Of a stretch of DNA of 64,000 bases, positions 43,157 through 49,722 are shown one piece after another. The first letter of the stretch is position 1, and each line of letters starts with the position of its first letter. Origin of the DNA: Hyphomonadaceae bacterium UBA1933 (GTDB taxonomy: Bacteria > Pseudomonadota > Alphaproteobacteria > Caulobacterales > Aquidulcibacteraceae). Location of the stretch: assembly GCA_002337085.1 (NCBI GenBank), contig DDFH01000006.1, positions 1,083,098 to 1,147,097 on the forward strand. The letters run 5' to 3'. The notes under the pieces were generated by a model. It had not been told where the DNA came from. It made no database searches and worked only from the letters and a program-made list of their open reading frames with translations. A program made the translations under genes and the position numbers.

Positions 43157-43645
43157 TTACTTATCAAGCTGTTCAAGGGCTGCTTTAAAATCGCCGATGA
43201 CAAGATAGTTCATTGAATGTACAAGCATTAAGTTAAGCGGATGACCAAAATCTTCGATAATCATGCCACTTTCATCAAGATTTGTATTTTTTCCGTCAGT
43301 GATTTTTTCAAGCATTGATTTACCATCATTGCGATAGCCAACTATCTTTTTGCCTAATGCGTGGGCAAAGCCAACTTCCCATGCGGTTCCTGAATCAGGT
43401 TCTGCCCCACGAAAATCGTCAAGATTGGCAATAACGACATCGCAATCTTTTATCATTGCGACATTGGCATCAAAAATTTGTTTTGATAAATCAGGGGCGT
43501 TTTCTGGAAACTTATTGTCCGATGGAAAAAGCGGTATATGCCCCGCCGCAGACACCATTTCCGAAAGTTTTTTGCCATATTGAATCGCATCAGTGCGAAA
43601 AACATCAGGGCCAGCAAGATAGATTTTATATTTTTTATTACACAT
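43157..43645 (-). CDS. Nucleoside 2-deoxyribosyltransferase-like protein
   Basis: A 162-residue protein with the family's phosphate-binding strand IYLAGPDVF at the N-terminus, the CDVVIANLDDFRGAEPDSGT segment and the catalytic Glu in GTAWEVGFAHALGK. It would exchange bases of deoxynucleosides or hydrolyse deoxynucleotides in purine/pyrimidine salvage. It is inserted between the J-domain gene and bolA, which is not the usual order. Confidence 0.88.
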   Translation of the reverse strand: MCNKKYKIYLAGPDVFRTDAIQYGKKLSEMVSAAGHIPLFPSDNKFPENAPDLSKQIFDANVAMIKDCDVVIANLDDFRGAEPDSGTAWEVGFAHALGKKIVGYRNDGKSMLEKITDGKNTNLDESGMIIEDFGHPLNLMLVHSMNYLVIGDFKAALEQLDK

Positions 43646-43728
43646 TTATTTGTTACCGTTTTAAACAGGCATTGAACTTGGGGGAGTGAGTGCTTATTAT
43701 CCAAATAGATTTAGAAAGATAATAAAAA

Positions 43729-44028
43729 ATGCGCCCAATTGAACAAAAACTGCACGACAAATTGACGCAAGCCTTTGCCCCATCTGCGCTTGAAATAATT
43801 AATGAAAGCCATAAACACGCCAAGCATAAGGGCTTTAAAGAAATGGATGCGGCAAATCCCGAAACCGCGAATAATACAGACGAAAGCCATTTCCGGCTTT
43901 TTATCCAATCCGATAGATTCAACGGTGTTTCCCGCCTTAACCGCCAAAGAATGGTTCTTGATGTAATCGCCGAGGAAATGAAGGTCATCCACGCCATGGC
44001 AATGAACGTACGCGGAAGCGGGGAGTAG
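43729..44028 (+). CDS. BolA family protein
   Basis: A 99-residue protein with the BolA class II fold: an N-terminal helix (IEQKLHDKLTQAFAP), the conserved ESHKHAKHKG with the metal-binding His, ESHFRLFIQSDRFNGVSRL and the C-terminal helix RQRMVLDVIAEEMKVIHAMA. BolA proteins partner with monothiol glutaredoxins in Fe-S handling. It is divergent from the nucleoside deoxyribosyltransferase-like gene. Confidence 0.93.
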   Translation: MRPIEQKLHDKLTQAFAPSALEIINESHKHAKHKGFKEMDAANPETANNTDESHFRLFIQSDRFNGVSRLNRQRMVLDVIAEEMKVIHAMAMNVRGSGE

Positions 44029-44030
44029 GG

Positions 44031-44079
44031 ATTAAGAATTAAGAATTAAGAATTAAGAATTAAGAATTAAGAATTAAGA
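44031..44079. repeat. Tandem heptamer array (ATTAAGA)7
   Basis: Seven perfect head-to-tail copies of ATTAAGA, 2 nt after the bolA stop codon and 5 nt before modular element copy B. The unit differs from that at 5261-5323 (AATTACG) but has the same 7-bp period and A+T-rich make-up. Confidence 0.95.
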
Positions 44080-44083
44080 ATTT

Positions 44084-44376
44084 TGTCATACCGGAATTTT
44101 TCTGCAAGAAAAATGTCCGGTATCTCGTTGAATAAGCCAAAAACCAAACAAATATTCACATAATGTAACCATTACCCTTTGTTTGTAACCATTATTTACA
44201 ATGTGTAACAGCGATACTTTTGCAATAAACAATTGATAATCAATTAGTTAAGACGATTTATGGCGTTTATTTTGTTGTTTATCTCAAAATGTTGACATTT
44301 GTTGACATTATGAAAGTGCAAGAAGCCTTTACGGTAAAAAACGCATCGCGCCAAAACCCTGACATTTCCTGACATG
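44084..44376 (+). repeat. Modular dispersed element, copy B
   Basis: Block order: hairpin GTCATACCGGAATTTT with AAAATGTCCGGTATC (44085-44126), CACATAATGTAACCATT (44159-44175), a second TTTGTAACC, TTGATAATCAATTAG, TTGACATTTGTTGACATT (44292-44309) and CTGACATTTCCTGACAT (44359-44375). The rest of the 496-bp gap, 44377-44524, shows no feature I can name. No open frame or RNA gene is apparent. Confidence 0.85.
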
Positions 44377-44524
44377 CCAAAGCCGCACTAATCAATCCAT
44401 CCAAAACTAAATCATCCAAAAAACACTATGAATATTAATGCAGTTTATTAAAGCGGGGATAAAATTAAGGCTTATGTCACGTGTTTATGGGTGGTGTTGT
44501 TAAGGTGGACGAATTGGGAATAGA

Positions 44525-45025
44525 TTAGGTTTGTAATTTCCGTAATCGTGCCTTTACTGCGGGGCTTCCGGTTTCAGATAAAGTTTGCGCCATATGATTG
44601 AACAAATCTTTTGCCTTGTCGTTGTTTTTTGAAAATTGATACAAGGCATCAATTGTAAATGTCACCACAATTTTGCTTTTATCATCGAAATAAAGCCCCA
44701 AAATAGGAACAATTTCTTCAATTTGTTTTATGTTTAATTGTAATCGTGGAAGGATTTGAACCATATGCCAGCGAACTTCCTTTTGGGTTGCTCTTTTGGT
44801 GATTTCAATAAAATTATTAGTGTATGGCTTTAAAAGTTCGGGTGCGGTGGCAGATATTTTTTCAAGCGCATCGCTAGACCTCATTCGAAAAACTTTGTCT
44901 TCTGATTCAACTAATCTAATTAAGTCTATGATAGAAGGTGGGTTTTTTAAAACAAAATCCGCTGCCTCTGCCGCCCCCTTGGGTGAGCGCATATCAGAAC
45001 CGGAAAATAATTCACGAAAATTCAT
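44525..45025 (-). CDS. Hypothetical helical-repeat (HEAT-like) protein
   Basis: A 166-residue, fully helical soluble protein. Successive helix pairs such as IIDLIRLVESEDKVFRMRSS, DALEKISATAPELLKPY and IEEIVPILGLYFDDKSKIVV suggest ARM/HEAT-type repeats. No catalytic motif is evident. The ATG at 45025 is preferred over an upstream TTG; no clear ribosome binding site is seen. It lies between modular copy B and the tRNA/structured repeat cluster. Function unknown. Confidence 0.65.
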   Translation of the reverse strand: MNFRELFSGSDMRSPKGAAEAADFVLKNPPSIIDLIRLVESEDKVFRMRSSDALEKISATAPELLKPYTNNFIEITKRATQKEVRWHMVQILPRLQLNIKQIEEIVPILGLYFDDKSKIVVTFTIDALYQFSKNNDKAKDLFNHMAQTLSETGSPAVKARLRKLQT

Positions 45026-45063
45026 TATTCGCAAAATTTAAAATAAAATTTTACCAAGTCAAT

Positions 45064-45153
45064 AAAAATCGGAAACCACGCTTTTCGATTTTTATTGTCG
45101 AAATGGAATCTAAATTCCTGAGTGACGAACGAAGTGAGGAGGGTGGGAATTTA
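45064..45153 (-). repeat. Two-hairpin structured element, copy 2 (after tRNA-Gly)
   Basis: On the plus strand: AAAAATCG/CGATTTTT around GAAACCACGCTTTT, then TAAATTCC/GGAATTTA enclosing CTGAGTGA, an inner irregular hairpin and GGAGGGTG. As minus-strand RNA it starts 10 nt after the encoded CCA of tRNA-Gly. Confidence 0.88.
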
Positions 45154-45163
45154 AACGGAGGTT

Positions 45164-45237
45164 TGGAGCGGGTAGACGGGATCGAACCGACATCCTCAGC
45201 TTGGAAGGCTGCTGCACTACCATTGTGCTATACCCGC
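45164..45237 (-). tRNA. tRNA-Gly(TCC)
   Basis: Minus-strand cloverleaf: acceptor GCGGGTA/TACCCGC, D arm with AGCACAATGGTAGTGC, anticodon loop CCTTCCAAG (anticodon TCC), T arm GTCGGTTCGATCCCG, discriminator T and encoded CCA. The D stem and T loop are complete. Confidence 0.96.
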
Positions 45238-45262
45238 GCGATAATAAGTATAACTATATGTC

Positions 45263-45352
45263 AAAAAATTTTGGAAACCGCGCTTTTCAAAATTTTTTGT
45301 CTTTATATCCAAGTTGCTGAGTGAGCCCCGCCGGGGCGAGGGTGGCAACTTG
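45263..45352 (-). repeat. Two-hairpin structured element, copy 3 (between tRNA-Tyr and tRNA-Gly)
   Basis: On the plus strand: AAAAAATTTTG/CAAAATTTTTT around GAAACCGCGCTTTT, then CAAGTTGC/GCAACTTG enclosing CTGAGTGA, an inner GCCCC-GCC-GGGGC hairpin and GAGGGTG. As minus-strand RNA it starts 9 nt after the CCA of tRNA-Tyr and lies in the spacer of a likely two-tRNA transcript. Confidence 0.88.
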
Positions 45353-45361
45353 AAATAAAAG

Positions 45362-45447
45362 TGGTGGTGAGGGCTGGATTCGAACCAGCGTACGCTCTCG
45401 CGGGCAGATTTACAGTCTGCTGCCATTAACCACTCGGCCACCTCACC
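45362..45447 (-). tRNA. tRNA-Tyr(GTA)
   Basis: Minus-strand class II tRNA: acceptor GGTGAGG/CCTCACC, D arm GGCCGAGTGGTTAATGGC, anticodon loop CTGTAAA (anticodon GTA), a long variable arm (CCGCGAGAGCG), T arm CTGGTTCGAATCCAG, discriminator A and encoded CCA. It precedes tRNA-Gly on the same strand and is divergent from the rlmB-like gene. Confidence 0.97.
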
Positions 45448-45602
45448 ACTGAGATTTCAGTAAATTACACGAAGTAATTTTATCCGAGGGCGCATCCTTT
45501 AAATCCCATTTTGCAAATTGGCAATATGCCAAGAGCAACCAATTGCACAAGGAACTGAAAAATAATTAGCGACAATGTGCTAATATTGGTCTATGAGGGC
45601 GT

Positions 45603-46961
45603 ATGAAAATCACAAAACCTAGAAATACTAAAAAATCCGAGTTTAACGCCGCCAAAACTGCCGGTAAACCAAACGCAAAATCATTTAACCGCTCTTTTGG
45701 CAAGTCTGAAGGCAAACCTGAGGGAAAACCAGAAAGAAAGTTTTCTGGCAAACCCTCTGAAAAACCGGAAGGAAGATTCTCACCACGCGCTGAAAATCGT
45801 GGCGAAGGTCGCAGCGAAGCTAGACCTGAAAGAAAATATGCACCAAAGGGTGAAAGAAGATACGTTCCAAAACCTGAAAATCAATATCCACCTAGAGATC
45901 AAAATAGAGCAGAAGGGCAATATTCCCCGCGTTCTGAAGGTCTAAATGACGAAAGATCAGAAGGCAGATTCGCGCCACGTTCAGAAGGCAGAAGTGAAGG
46001 ACGCTCAGAAGGCAGATTCGCGCCACGTTCAGAAGGTAGAAGCGAAGGACGCTCAGAAGGCAGATATTCACCGCGTCCAGAAGGCAGAAGTGATGCGCGC
46101 TCAGAAGGTAGATTTAATTCAAGACCCGAAGGTCGCGGCAATTCCCGCCCGTTTGACAGAGACAGAGACAGAGATTCCGGTTCTGACAGATCTTTTGGCA
46201 AAAAGCCTTTCAATCGCGGTGAAAAACGCCATAGTGAGAAAAACACAACCCGCCCTGATGGCAATTCAATGTGGCTTTGGGGTATTCATGCGGTTGAGGC
46301 GGCAATTAAAAACCCAAATCGTGAGATTTATGAGGTTATTGCAACCAAAAATTCGGCTTCTCACCTTCCCGAAGGTGTAAAGGTTCGCGTTGTTGAGCCA
46401 GAAGAACTAACCTATGCTTTGCCACCAAATAGTGTGCATCAGGGGCTTGCGGCGCGGGTTAAACCATTGCCTGACCCTGATTATGATGCAGTTTTAAAAG
46501 ACGGCAAGCTTGTATTCATTCTTGACCAATTAACTGACCCGCAAAATATCGGCTCGATATTCCGTACTGCGGCGGCATTTGGCGCAAGTGCGATTATCCA
46601 ACAGGACCGTAAAGCGCCAACCATCACCGGCGCACTTGCCAAAGCGGCACAGGGTGGCGTGGAAATTGTTCCTGATTTGCGTGTGGTCAATATTTCACAA
46701 ACACTTGTTGAATTATCTGAACAAGGCTGGCTATGTGTTGGTCTTGATATGGAAGGTTCGGCAGGGCCATTATCCAAAGTTCTAGAGGGTGAAACCCGCC
46801 CTGTGGCAATTGTTTTGGGTGCAGAAGGTAAAGGAATACGTTCACTTGTTTCCGAACGTTGCGACACCATCGCCCACATCCCAATGCCAGGTAATATGGA
46901 AAGCCTTAATGTCTCTAATGCGGCGGCAATCGCGGCATATGAGGTCATTCGGGGAAAATAA
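45603..46961 (+). CDS. rlmB: SpoU/TrmH-family rRNA methyltransferase (RlmB-like) with long disordered N-terminus
   Basis: A 452-residue protein. Residues 222-452 are a TrmH/RlmB methyltransferase: substrate-binding part WLWGIHAVEAAIKNPNREIY, knot motif 1 LDQLTDPQNIGSIFRTAAAF, motif 2 VLGAEGKGIRSLVSERCD and motif 3 IPMPGNMESLNVSNAAAIA. Residues 1-221 are disordered, extremely rich in Arg, Glu, Gly, Ser and Pro, and contain 16-residue repeats of the form RFAPRSEGRSEGRSEG. E. coli RlmB (23S G2251 2'-O-methylation) is about 245 residues, so the extension nearly doubles it. It is divergent from tRNA-Tyr, a usual setting in Alphaproteobacteria. Confidence 0.92.
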   Translation: MKITKPRNTKKSEFNAAKTAGKPNAKSFNRSFGKSEGKPEGKPERKFSGKPSEKPEGRFSPRAENRGEGRSEARPERKYAPKGERRYVPKPENQYPPRDQNRAEGQYSPRSEGLNDERSEGRFAPRSEGRSEGRSEGRFAPRSEGRSEGRSEGRYSPRPEGRSDARSEGRFNSRPEGRGNSRPFDRDRDRDSGSDRSFGKKPFNRGEKRHSEKNTTRPDGNSMWLWGIHAVEAAIKNPNREIYEVIATKNSASHLPEGVKVRVVEPEELTYALPPNSVHQGLAARVKPLPDPDYDAVLKDGKLVFILDQLTDPQNIGSIFRTAAAFGASAIIQQDRKAPTITGALAKAAQGGVEIVPDLRVVNISQTLVELSEQGWLCVGLDMEGSAGPLSKVLEGETRPVAIVLGAEGKGIRSLVSERCDTIAHIPMPGNMESLNVSNAAAIAAYEVIRGK

Positions 46962-46979
46962 TTATAGCTAAACCTTGAA

Positions 46980-47016
46980 CCCCATTCACGCAATAAGCAT
47001 ATAGTTGTGAATGGGG
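46980..47016 (+). promoter_or_regulatory. Ten-bp hairpin overlapping the start of the small membrane protein gene
   Basis: Perfect arms CCCCATTCAC (46980-46989) and GTGAATGGGG (47007-47016). The second arm contains the ATG at 47011. It may be the rlmB terminator (no T-run follows) or a structure that hides the start codon. Confidence 0.5.
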
Positions 47017-47343
47017 GCGCGGTTGTTTCTTAAATTCCTTTATGCCTATGTATTTGCAATATTAATTGTTCATATATTGCCTGACAGCAATCTTAAAAGT
47101 GCGAGCTATCAAATTCTGGTTGAAATGCCTGGTTCATGGTTTGGAGGGCTAAGCCTTCTTAAAATTATCGCGGTTTTTCTGGCACTTTTGATTGTGTCGG
47201 GTATGTCTGTAACTGGGGCATTTGCACTCGATGCGGTATTTGCCTTTGCTTTTGATTTTATAACATATTCAGAGATAATATTATTGGTTCTTATTTCTGG
47301 AATTGTTGAAAGATTTTTTCCATTTTTAAATCGGAGAAAATAG
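47011..47343 (+). CDS. Small membrane protein of unknown function
   Basis: A 110-residue protein with three hydrophobic segments (about 6-24, 48-66 and 72-102) and a short basic tail. I do not recognise the family. The ATG at 47011 lies in the 3' arm of a perfect 10-bp hairpin and has no ribosome binding site; a TTG at 47023 is preceded by GGGGG at 6 nt and may be the true start, giving 106 residues. It is on the same strand as the methyltransferase, 50 nt downstream. Confidence 0.55.
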   Translation: MGARLFLKFLYAYVFAILIVHILPDSNLKSASYQILVEMPGSWFGGLSLLKIIAVFLALLIVSGMSVTGAFALDAVFAFAFDFITYSEIILLVLISGIVERFFPFLNRRK

Positions 47344-47353
47344 ATTTTTCAAA

Positions 47354-47848
47354 TTAATCTTGTCTTGCCCGCCATTTTTCGATTTCGCCTTTTAAAGCTT
47401 CGCGGCGTTTAAGGCTTTCGGGCGGGTAAAGCTCATTCATGTCATAATAGATTTCAAATGACGGAATGTCGGGGTTTAATGTTACCCACGGCTGCTTTGA
47501 TGCGGTGAAAATTTGGGCATTGGGCGGGAATTGGTCGGGGTTGTCCAATGTGCCAATTCGCACAAACTTTATACATGGACCCGAGCCGCCATATGATGAC
47601 CACAAGGCAATCTGACATTTCGGACAACGTGAAATTAATTGCCCTTTGCCGCTCTCTGATGGGGTGTTTATCGTGACAGGCTCATTATTAAGCAATTTGA
47701 TGTTGGTGGCTTCTATGACACCATTAATAACGAAGGCAGAGCCGGTTTCACGTTGGCACCAACGGCAATGGCAGGCATTAACAAACATTGGCTTATCAAG
47801 CAATTCGTAACGCACATGACCGCAATCGCAACCTCCCGTTATTTTCAT
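47354..47848 (-). CDS. GFA-domain zinc protein
   Basis: A 164-residue protein of the GFA/Mss4-like fold. Zinc ligands are GGCDCGHVRY and CHCRWCQ near the N-terminus and SRCPKC in the middle; QPWVTLNPDIPSFEIYYD is the usual C-terminal region. Members were named after a proposed glutathione-dependent formaldehyde-activating activity, but most are uncharacterised. The ATG at 47848 (AGGTGG just upstream) overlaps the stop of the isoprenylcysteine methyltransferase-like gene by four bases (ATGA), so the two are coupled. Confidence 0.88.
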   Translation of the reverse strand: MKITGGCDCGHVRYELLDKPMFVNACHCRWCQRETGSAFVINGVIEATNIKLLNNEPVTINTPSESGKGQLISRCPKCQIALWSSYGGSGPCIKFVRIGTLDNPDQFPPNAQIFTASKQPWVTLNPDIPSFEIYYDMNELYPPESLKRREALKGEIEKWRARQD

Positions 47849-48306
47849 ATCCACCTCGAAACCTTGTTCAAATATTCCTCATAAACCGTGCCAAATTTTG
47901 CCCGCAATATTTCTTCTTCGGGTTTGATTTGAAAGGTTTCAATATATTTTATAAAAGCTGGCACAAGAATAAAACCATAGCAAGATAGGTTTATTACACA
48001 CCAGCCAATCAGGTTTAAGCATAGCCCAAGATATTGCGGATTGCGCGTGAATTTATAAACCCCATCCGTAACAATCGCCGATGAGTTTTTGGGCGCAAGT
48101 GGGTTAATAGTCGTATGGTGTTTTTGAAATGCCAAAAGCCCCATTAAATCAAGTGAAAGCCCAATAAAAATAAATCCGCCGCCAATTAACGCCTTGAATG
48201 TGTAATTAAGGGGAAGGCGTGGTTCAAACCCGCGCAAAAGGAAAATCGCAATCGCGCAGATTAAAAGCACCACAGGCGGCGGTATCTTAAGTTCTAAAAA
48301 CTTCAT
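47845..48306 (-). CDS. Isoprenylcysteine carboxyl methyltransferase (ICMT/PEMT)-like membrane protein
   Basis: A 153-residue protein with four membrane segments and the C-terminal SAM-binding pattern of the family: GVYKFTRNPQYLGLCLNLIG, with Arg-Asn-Pro-x-Tyr, and the late EEEILRAKFGTVYEEY acidic motif. Substrates in bacteria are unknown. It sits between dctA-like and GFA genes with ATGA overlaps at both ends, forming a three-gene operon. Confidence 0.88.
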   Translation of the reverse strand: MKFLELKIPPPVVLLICAIAIFLLRGFEPRLPLNYTFKALIGGGFIFIGLSLDLMGLLAFQKHHTTINPLAPKNSSAIVTDGVYKFTRNPQYLGLCLNLIGWCVINLSCYGFILVPAFIKYIETFQIKPEEEILRAKFGTVYEEYLNKVSRWI

Positions 48307-49571
48307 GATGTGGTTTCATTAAACTTTTCAATTTTTTCATTGGTTTCTTCGTCAAGCTGTCCTTCCAGTTTGGCAATAACCGCACTGGCAACACTGTTGC
48401 CGACAACATTGGTTGCCGAACGCCCCATATCAAGCAATTGATCAACCCCGATTACAAGCGCAATCCACTCGGTTGGAAGGCCAAAATAGGCCAAAGTTGC
48501 CATAATAACCACCAATGATGCACGCGGCACGCCCGCAATCCCTTTTGAAGTAATCAATAGTAGGAATAGCATCATTACCTTTTGCATCAATGTAAATTCA
48601 ACGCCATATGCTTGGGCGATGAAAAGGGTGGCAAAGGTGCAATAAAGCATCGAACCATCAAGGTTAAATGAATAGCCAAGTGGCAGAACAAAAGATGTGA
48701 TTTTGCGCGAAATGCCAATGGTTGGAAGACCTGCCAATAGTTTTGGATATGCGGCCTCTGATGAAGCGGTAGAGAATGAAAGTAAAAGCGGGTCGGCAAT
48801 AACTTTCAAAAGCTTTTTAATCATATCTTTGCCAAGGAAAAGAAAGCCCGCAAAAAGAATGATCACCCACAAAATCACCATTGCCAAATAGAATTCCAGC
48901 ATGAATTCGCCGTATTTAATCAAAATTGGCGCGCCCTGTTGGGAAACCACCTTTGCCAATGCGCCAAAAATTGCGAATGGCGCAAACTTCATAACCATTT
49001 CAGTAACTTTTAGCATGATGCTTGCGGCTTCTTCTGCAAGCTCCATAACTTTTGGTGATTTGTCATCAAGTGCCGCAATCGCAGTACCAACAAAAACCGA
49101 GAATACAACGATTTGCAGGATTTCATTTTCGGCCATCGCTTTTACAACCGAAGTTGGGATTACGTGTTCAATGAATTTTTCAAAGGTAAATCCATCGGTT
49201 GAAGGTGCTTTGGCGGCTTCGCCTGCTAAAAGGTGCAAGTCCATACCAACGCCGGGTTTGAAAAATTCCACCAATACCATACCAAGGGTAAGCGATATTA
49301 TGGATGCCGAAATAAACCAAATCATCGCCTTTACGCCGACACGGCCAACCTGTGCCGCATCTTCCATGTGACCAATGCCGGCAATTAGTGTGAATAACAC
49401 CAATGGCGCGATAATCATTTTAATCAACATGATGAAGATTTTTGGCAACAAGCCAAAAAATGTGATTGCCCCCTTGATTTGGTCAGGTTCAAAAAAGCTG
49501 TTGCAAACAAGTCCGACAATTACCCCAAGAACCATGGCCGCGGTGATAAAATAAGCAAATTTTTTATTCAT
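48303..49571 (-). CDS. Dicarboxylate/amino acid:cation symporter (DAACS family)
   Basis: A 422-residue transporter with eight membrane helices and two hairpins. Diagnostic motifs: the serine-rich LSFSTASSEAAYPKLLAGLP in HP1, SFNLDGSMLYCTFATLFIAQ in TM7, TSKGIAGVPRASLVVI in HP2 and DQLLDMGRSATNVVGN in TM8. This is the glutamate/dicarboxylate:Na+/H+ group (GltP/DctA); substrate cannot be fixed. It is first in the operon with the ICMT-like and GFA genes. Confidence 0.93.
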   Translation of the reverse strand: MNKKFAYFITAAMVLGVIVGLVCNSFFEPDQIKGAITFFGLLPKIFIMLIKMIIAPLVLFTLIAGIGHMEDAAQVGRVGVKAMIWFISASIISLTLGMVLVEFFKPGVGMDLHLLAGEAAKAPSTDGFTFEKFIEHVIPTSVVKAMAENEILQIVVFSVFVGTAIAALDDKSPKVMELAEEAASIMLKVTEMVMKFAPFAIFGALAKVVSQQGAPILIKYGEFMLEFYLAMVILWVIILFAGFLFLGKDMIKKLLKVIADPLLLSFSTASSEAAYPKLLAGLPTIGISRKITSFVLPLGYSFNLDGSMLYCTFATLFIAQAYGVEFTLMQKVMMLFLLLITSKGIAGVPRASLVVIMATLAYFGLPTEWIALVIGVDQLLDMGRSATNVVGNSVASAVIAKLEGQLDEETNEKIEKFNETTS

Positions 49572-49683
49572 TCTTGCCCCGAGTTAAAAAATAATTGTTA
49601 TGACAATAAGGCATTTATTCTAAAACAAAAGATATTTTGGTGATAAAAATAATATTATGCAAAATTAAAGCTGTGAAGAATGA

Positions 49684-49709
49684 AAAGGGGCGGAATTTTC
49701 CGCCCCTTT
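49684..49709. terminator. Intrinsic terminator after the TonB receptor gene
   Basis: Stem AAAGGGGCGGAA with TTCCGCCCCTTT and a very short loop, 14 nt beyond the stop of the receptor gene; symmetric flanks allow use in both directions. Confidence 0.9.
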
Positions 49710-49722
49710 GTATCACACAATA

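Noticed and set aside
44150..44165. DnaA-box-like sequences in the modular elements (ATTCACA, TCCACA)
   Set aside because: None is a full match to TTATNCACA and the three copies differ at this position, so a replication role is not supported.
45164..45447. tRNA-targeted integration site
   Set aside because: The tRNAs are intact, no partial tRNA duplicate or integrase was found; the repeats after them also follow cobS.
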